A stretch of 64,000 nt of DNA from Chitinophaga arvensicola (GTDB taxonomy: Bacteria > Bacteroidota > Bacteroidia > Chitinophagales > Chitinophagaceae), in the NCBI RefSeq assembly GCF_900110835.1, contig NZ_FOJG01000001.1:1747022-1811021 (forward strand). Reading direction: 5' to 3'. The notes beneath the pieces are model-generated. The model saw nothing but the letters and a program-made list of their open reading frames with translations. It had not been told where the DNA came from and searched no databases. This document shows, in pieces, positions 59,985 to 64,000 of this stretch (its first letter is position 1; each line of letters opens with the position of its first letter). The position numbers and the translations under genes are program-made.

Positions 59985-60432
59985 TCGTTTTGTCCTAACT
60001 ATTCCAATCTTAGATGACCCGGAGAATAACAGGAATGCTGACCGGGATTTCCTCTCTATTCATTATGTACAATACATTACCTGTACGGCTATACGAGATA
60101 TCCGCAGTAACTACCTGTACATCAATAGACAGCCTTATCAAGGGCTGTGTATATTACCTAATGAATATGCCTTTGACGATAATTTGTTAGTGTTCAGGTA
60201 AAATCTGGTATCGGTCTATGGAAGGATCAAAAATTTTTCATAGGTTTTGCCTTCATAGGTGTATTCTTATCGGTTATTTTACTTACCTGAAAACGGGTTA
60301 TGTAATTGGTATGATGTATCAATTACTTTAGCAAGATATTTAATTTGTTTTAAATAAACAGCATTCCCGCTGTTCATTTTTAGCTTAAAATGACAGGCTC
60401 GGCCGATCTCCTTCTCTTTCAGAATATTAGCG
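59985..60432. other. intergenic region without recognised gene
   Basis: About 450 bp between the convergent atpDC terminator and the end of yqgE. An open frame without a start codon runs to about 60201 and carries no family pattern, and no terminator for yqgE was found. It may be a remnant, but nothing supports a gene. Confidence 0.5.
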
Positions 60433-60990
60433 TTAATTTAAGGAGGGATCTATGGGATAATTTGCCATCATGGCAAAGGTACTGCCAAGGTTTTTGAGAG
60501 ATTGCTGCCATATTTGCTGCTCCTGGTGTTCAAATATAAGCCCGGCTTCCGTTTGTGAAAGGATCCAGGATTTCTCCTTTACCTCGGCCTCCAGCTGCCC
60601 GTCTGTCCACCCGGAATAACCGATAAAGAACTTCACCCGGTCTGGCGCTAATAAGCCCTTATTAATGGCGTTTACCACTTCATCGAACCTGCCACCCCAG
60701 AAAATACCAGGCATGATCTCCTGGCCCCCGCTGATCAGCGACGGCTCCCGGTGCACAAAATGGATCGTATCCATCTGAACCGGGCCTCCATAATATACCG
60801 GGATATTTCCCAATAATACTTCCGGTACCAGGTCGCTCAACGTCTGGTCAAATAACTTATTGATTACAAAGCCAAAACTGCCTTTTTCCTCGTGTTCACA
60901 AAGAAGTACAACCGTGCGGGAGAAGTTTGGATCTTTCAGGAATGGATCAGCTATCAGCAAAATGCCGGGCGACAAAGTTACCATAGACAT
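60433..60990 (-). CDS. YqgE/AlgH family protein
   Basis: The protein is 185 residues. LSPGILLIADPFLKDPNFSR is the N-terminal family signature (GxLLiAxPxLxDPxFxRSVV). Other blocks are VVLLCEHEEKGSFGFVINKL, YYGGPVQMDTIHFVH, MPGIFWGGRFDEVVNAI and FFIGYSGWTDGQLEAEVKEKSW. YqgE (DUF179) is very widespread and of unknown function; an earlier regulatory link to alginate in Pseudomonas gave the name AlgH. The 5' region has the predicted transcript 61074-61216 ending in a terminator, which suggests attenuation or a separate small RNA. Monocistronic. Confidence 0.93.
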   Translation of the reverse strand: MSMVTLSPGILLIADPFLKDPNFSRTVVLLCEHEEKGSFGFVINKLFDQTLSDLVPEVLLGNIPVYYGGPVQMDTIHFVHREPSLISGGQEIMPGIFWGGRFDEVVNAINKGLLAPDRVKFFIGYSGWTDGQLEAEVKEKSWILSQTEAGLIFEHQEQQIWQQSLKNLGSTFAMMANYPIDPSLN

Positions 60991-61073
60991 ACAATTTTAT
61001 AGCTGATCAAATTTAACTAAATGATTGAATAATAAAGGAGAAAAGAAAAAAGAAGGGAGAAAGTAAAGAAAAT

Positions 61074-61216
61074 AAAAAAAGGAGGCTAGAAAACCTCCTT
61101 ACCATTTTATCAACCAAAATCTAAATCGCTTATGGAACGAATCCACATCGATGTATGTAGAAAGTTTAATTACTTTGTTATGATCCTGAACTAATCAAAT
61201 TTAGTACCAAGATTCT
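61074..61216 (-). ncRNA. candidate small RNA or 5' attenuator of yqgE
   Basis: On the minus strand a perfect -7 box (TACCTTTG, 61228-61221) would start a transcript near 61216. About 115-140 nt later the stem AAGGAGG / CCTCCTT, with loop from TTTTCTAG, is followed by seven T, an intact terminator for this strand. No gene lies between; only a 12-codon frame (MWIRSISDLDFG) could be translated. The transcript would end 84 bp before yqgE, so it can be a free small RNA or a leader whose terminator is sometimes read through. Confidence 0.5.
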
Positions 61217-61220
61217 GAAG

Positions 61221-61228
61221 CAAAGGTA
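61221..61228 (-). promoter_or_regulatory. -7 box TACCTTTG driving the candidate RNA
   Basis: A perfect match on the minus strand with no coding gene in reach except through the terminator. The -33 element is weak (AATTT at the expected place). Confidence 0.5.
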
Positions 61229-61426
61229 AGGAAAGAAGCACTAATAAATTCAGCAGTGCCCAGTTAAAATTACGTTAAAGTGATATTGTATTGCAGACCT
61301 AACGCGGAGAGCCGTTCTACAGTCTTTAATTTCGTATCATAGTTGCTATAGCAATGATCTTTTTTAACATATTTTAGTATTTCCCAGAGCTTATCTTTGA
61401 GATAATTAAAGCCTGACAAATTTTAC

Positions 61427-62803
61427 ATGATACCACTGAAAAAAATTTTCCCCGTCATCGTTGTACTGATCTCTTTATCCTTGCTGGGAATCATCTACAT
61501 TCAGATAAGCTGGATCAAAAGTGCTTTGCTGATTAAACAGGAACAACTGTTTCAGCGGGCCATCAACATGACACAGGATGTGTACAATGATATGATGTCA
61601 CGTCGCCAGGCGGCTATCATGTTTAAAATTGATGGTAAGGAACCCGCAACTTCCAAAGGATTCAATCTCGATATCAGCCGCGTACCCTACCAGGCGCCCG
61701 CAGCGAGCGATTTTTTCACAGTACAGGAAGTAAAACGTTGCATTCAGGCCAATATGAGGAAAAATCGCCTCGATTCCACCAATTTTGAATTCGCCATCCT
61801 CGGTATCGTACCCGGTTCAGACCTTGCTACCATTAAGATGCAGTCGGCCGGATTCGTGAAAATGTACCAGAAAAGCCAGGAAGACAGTCTCAAAAATATC
61901 AACGACTATAAAGTACAGGTAATTCCCCTCACTGAACAGAACGATTACAGTCCACGCGTAGAACGGCTGATGATTGTAATGCCCACCGACGACTCCATCG
62001 CCAAACAACTTGGCTTCATGATCTCCGGCGGGGTGCTGTTTACCATTATCATTATCACGGCGTTCGCCCTCACCATCCGTACCCTGCTGAACCAGAAGAA
62101 ACTCTCGGAAATAAAATCGGACTTTATCAATAACATGACCCATGAACTGAAAACACCGCTGGCCACTATTTCACTGGCCATAGATGCGATCAGGAATGAG
62201 AAAGTGATGTCCAAACCGGAAAAAATCCAGTATTTCTCCGGGATCATCAAAGAAGAAAACAAACGGATGAACAAACAGGTGGAAAGCATCCTGCAATCTG
62301 CCCTCCTGGAGAAAGATGAAATAGCGCTCAAACTCCAGGTGATGGACGTGCATCATGTCATTGAAAGTACCACTAACAATCTGCAGTTACAGCTGGCCGC
62401 CAAAAACGGTGTGGTAGATCTGCAACTCGATGCCATTAACCCGGTGATCATGGCAGACGATGTGCATTTCTCCAACCTGATCTTCAACCTGATGGATAAT
62501 GCTATCAAGTATTCCAACGATAACCTGGAGATAAAAATACAAACATACAATACCCGCAAAAGCCTGTTCATCGTGATTGCAGACAACGGTATTGGCATGA
62601 GCCGCGATACAATTTCACGTATCTTTGAAAAGTTCTATCGCGCCCATACTGGTAATGTGCATAATGTAAAAGGGTTTGGCCTTGGTCTTACCTATGTAAA
62701 GGCCATTGTAGATGCGCATAAAGGAAAGATTAAAGTGGAAAGCGCCATCGGCAAGGGAAGTAAATTTACCCTCGAATTTCCACAGGAACTAGCTAAAGGA
62801 TAA
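61427..62803 (+). CDS. sensor histidine kinase
   Basis: The protein is 458 residues. TM1 at about 8-27 (VIVVLISLSLLGIIYIQISW) and TM2 near 195-215 enclose a periplasmic part of about 165 residues. DHp follows with the phospho-His box NNMTHELKTPLATISLAIDA. The CA domain has N-box NLMDNAIKYSNDN, G1 DNGIGM, F-box FEKFYR and G2 GFGLGLTYV. The pattern resembles RprX-type kinases of Bacteroidota. No response-regulator gene is adjacent; the next gene, 4 bp downstream, encodes a ThiF-like enzyme. A partner elsewhere in the genome is therefore expected. The signal is unknown. Confidence 0.93.
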   Translation: MIPLKKIFPVIVVLISLSLLGIIYIQISWIKSALLIKQEQLFQRAINMTQDVYNDMMSRRQAAIMFKIDGKEPATSKGFNLDISRVPYQAPAASDFFTVQEVKRCIQANMRKNRLDSTNFEFAILGIVPGSDLATIKMQSAGFVKMYQKSQEDSLKNINDYKVQVIPLTEQNDYSPRVERLMIVMPTDDSIAKQLGFMISGGVLFTIIIITAFALTIRTLLNQKKLSEIKSDFINNMTHELKTPLATISLAIDAIRNEKVMSKPEKIQYFSGIIKEENKRMNKQVESILQSALLEKDEIALKLQVMDVHHVIESTTNNLQLQLAAKNGVVDLQLDAINPVIMADDVHFSNLIFNLMDNAIKYSNDNLEIKIQTYNTRKSLFIVIADNGIGMSRDTISRIFEKFYRAHTGNVHNVKGFGLGLTYVKAIVDAHKGKIKVESAIGKGSKFTLEFPQELAKG

Positions 62804-62807
62804 GCAT

Positions 62808-63620
62808 ATGATACTGAGTGAAAAAGAAATACAGCATTTCAAAAATCCTATTGCCGTTCCTGGCTTAGGTATCACCATGCAGGAAAAGCTGAAAGAAGCC
62901 CGCGTTCTCGTAGTAGGCGCCGGCGGATTGGGCAGTCCTGTGATACAATACCTCAGCGCCAGCGGTGTAGGTGTGATCGGGATCGCCGACTATGGTGTGA
63001 TCAACGATGAAGATATGCATCGTCAGCCGATCTACCAGATGCAGGATATCCGCAAACACAAAGCAAAAATGGCTGCCAGCAGATTGTGGGCAGTGAACCC
63101 ATACACCAAGCATTACCCGATACTGATGCAGGTGAAGCCGGAAACCATCAACATGATGCTGGTGGGGTTCGACCTGGTAATTGATTGCTCGCAGCATTTA
63201 CCTACCCACCTGGTGGTCAATGATGCCTGCCTGGTGCATAATAAGCCTTACATCACCGGAGAAGTACATAACTGGATGGCCTGGTTTGCAGGCTTCAATA
63301 TGCCACTGGCAGATGGTACCAACTCTGCTACCTACCGTTGCGCCTTACCGCTCACGGAAGAGTACCGCAATTTCGATGCAGGGGCATTGGGCGCCACGCA
63401 CGGAGCACTTGGTACCCAGATCGTTTGCGAAGTGATCAAATACCTCATCGGTGTGCCATTGGGTATTGCCGGTAAGTTTTATGGAATAGATTATCTGCAT
63501 AACCAGACCCAGGTGCTCGATCTGCAACCGGATCATGCTTTGATAGAGAGTATCCGTACTGCCGGTGTGCTCACTGCGGAGGAATACGGACTGGAGATTG
63601 TGCCCGATGTGGAGGATTAA
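62808..63620 (+). CDS. ThiF/MoeB/HesA-like adenylyltransferase family protein
   Basis: The protein is 270 residues. The E1-type nucleotide-binding fold is visible: VLVVGAGGLGSPVIQYL, GIADYGVINDEDMHRQPIY (the D..D/N..RQ block with ND-EDMHRQ in place of SNLQRQ), KAKMAASRLWAVNPY and a LVIDCSQHLPTHLVVNDACL block (usually DCTDNFxTRY). The zinc-binding CxxC pairs of MoeB and HesA are missing, and only the YRCA cysteine occurs near the place of the catalytic one. It may adenylate a C-terminal Gly-Gly protein or have diverged. It starts 4 bp after the kinase gene and shares the transcript. Confidence 0.8.
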   Translation: MILSEKEIQHFKNPIAVPGLGITMQEKLKEARVLVVGAGGLGSPVIQYLSASGVGVIGIADYGVINDEDMHRQPIYQMQDIRKHKAKMAASRLWAVNPYTKHYPILMQVKPETINMMLVGFDLVIDCSQHLPTHLVVNDACLVHNKPYITGEVHNWMAWFAGFNMPLADGTNSATYRCALPLTEEYRNFDAGALGATHGALGTQIVCEVIKYLIGVPLGIAGKFYGIDYLHNQTQVLDLQPDHALIESIRTAGVLTAEEYGLEIVPDVED

Positions 63621-63636
63621 TAACGGGTAAATGATT

Positions 63637-63683
63637 TTTTGGAAGATGCGGCAGAACAGGCCGTTCTATCGCATCTTCCAAAA
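63637..63683. terminator. terminator between ThiF-like and LD-carboxypeptidase genes
   Basis: TTTTGGAAGATGCG (63637-63650) and its complement (63670-63683) form a 14-bp stem with an inner AGAAC/GTTCT pair. It serves both convergent genes. Confidence 0.85.
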
Positions 63684-63684
63684 A

Positions 63685-64000
63685 CTATATTTCTGACAGC
63701 ACTGTTTTAGCGCCTATCTTCAACTCATGTTTTATGCCCAGCTTCAGGGAGTAGTTGGCCGCCTGGTGGCCACTCGGAAACCCAAAGCAAACCGGGTATT
63801 CATAATCCTTCACCAGGTTGCTGATAATTTCATATTCTGTCTGACCAAAAGGCGTATCGGTTTCCTTGCCGTCTGTAAAGGCCCCTACTACCAGTCCCGC
63901 CAGCTTATCGAGCCAGCCCGCACGCTTCAGGTTATACATCATCCGGTCGATGTTGTACCGGTATTCACCGATGTCTTCCAGCAGCAGGATTTTTCCCTTG
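63685..64000 (-). CDS. LD-carboxypeptidase (peptidase S66), C-terminal part, truncated by window edge
   Basis: The minus strand reads KGKILLLEDIGEYRYNIDRM from the edge, then MMYNLKRAGWLDKLAGLVVGAF, then CFGFPSGHQAANYSLKLGIK to the stop. LLLEDIGE carries the catalytic Glu and FGFPSGHQAANYSLKLG the catalytic His of the S66 family, which removes the terminal D-Ala from recycled peptidoglycan tetrapeptides (LdcA-like, cytoplasmic). The nucleophilic Ser lies in the missing N-terminal part. It ends next to the terminator at 63637-63683. Confidence 0.9.
   Translation of the reverse strand, partial: KGKILLLEDIGEYRYNIDRMMYNLKRAGWLDKLAGLVVGAFTDGKETDTPFGQTEYEIISNLVKDYEYPVCFGFPSGHQAANYSLKLGIKHELKIGAKTVLSEI

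Noticed and set aside
59960-60201. Open frame without start codon after atpC
   Set aside because: About 80 codons with no ATG, starting in the terminator; expected by chance for this length.

Overview
The window looks like a chromosomal segment of a Bacteroidota bacterium, most likely Chitinophagaceae (Chitinophaga-like). The grounds are the promoters of the TAnnTTTG type (best case TTTTG-N19-TACCTTTG in front of atpD), two large TonB-dependent receptors with carboxypeptidase-regulatory-like N-termini, a PorT-like type IX secretion protein next to ubiE/menG, a secreted DUF1501 protein with a type IX sorting tail, an isolated atpD-atpC pair, and many one-gene transcription units. No tRNA, rRNA or CRISPR array was recognised.

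Left region (1 to about 9780): a visibly more AT-rich integrative/mobilizable element that runs off the left edge. It has a serine recombinase with its small overlapping partner, small HTH-like proteins around elaborate inverted repeats, and a cargo of two PD-(D/E)XK nuclease-like proteins plus a membrane-protein/nucleoid-associated-protein pair that looks like a candidate anti-phage system. It ends in a mobilization module: relaxase, MobC, a candidate oriT and a Toprim primase.

10061-19214: a metabolic/regulatory cluster with an Old Yellow Enzyme, a DsrE-like protein, a nucleoside deaminase translationally close to an AraC regulator, a membrane-bound AraC regulator, a TonB receptor with a secreted PI-PLC, and an XRE regulator. 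The OYE and DsrE-like genes share a nearly identical promoter architecture: two direct repeats GAATC(A/C)TCCAT with a 21-bp period, each 22 bp from a -7 box. This is a new-looking regulon probably read by one of the two AraC proteins.

19897-26536: a DUF1800/DUF1501 export pair, a His-rich small protein followed by a metal-type TonB receptor, and a lipoprotein. 26975-45707: housekeeping genes, mostly on the minus strand (ABC exporter, ComM, MutS-like ATPase, dihydroorotase, PorT, MenG, EngB, lipoproteins with ECF-type promoters, RNase H-like protein, GbsR regulator, PDH E2) with a GTPase-altered EF-G paralogue on the plus strand. 45826-64000: dnaX, an M48-like membrane protease, acetyltransferases, a cell-envelope protein with a long Gln-rich tail, PnuC, DUF4349, a phosphoesterase, atpD-atpC, YqgE with a probable 5' small RNA/attenuator, a sensor kinase, a ThiF-like enzyme and a truncated LD-carboxypeptidase.

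Several genes have a start codon 4-7 nt after a TAnnTTTG box, which suggests leaderless mRNAs are common here.
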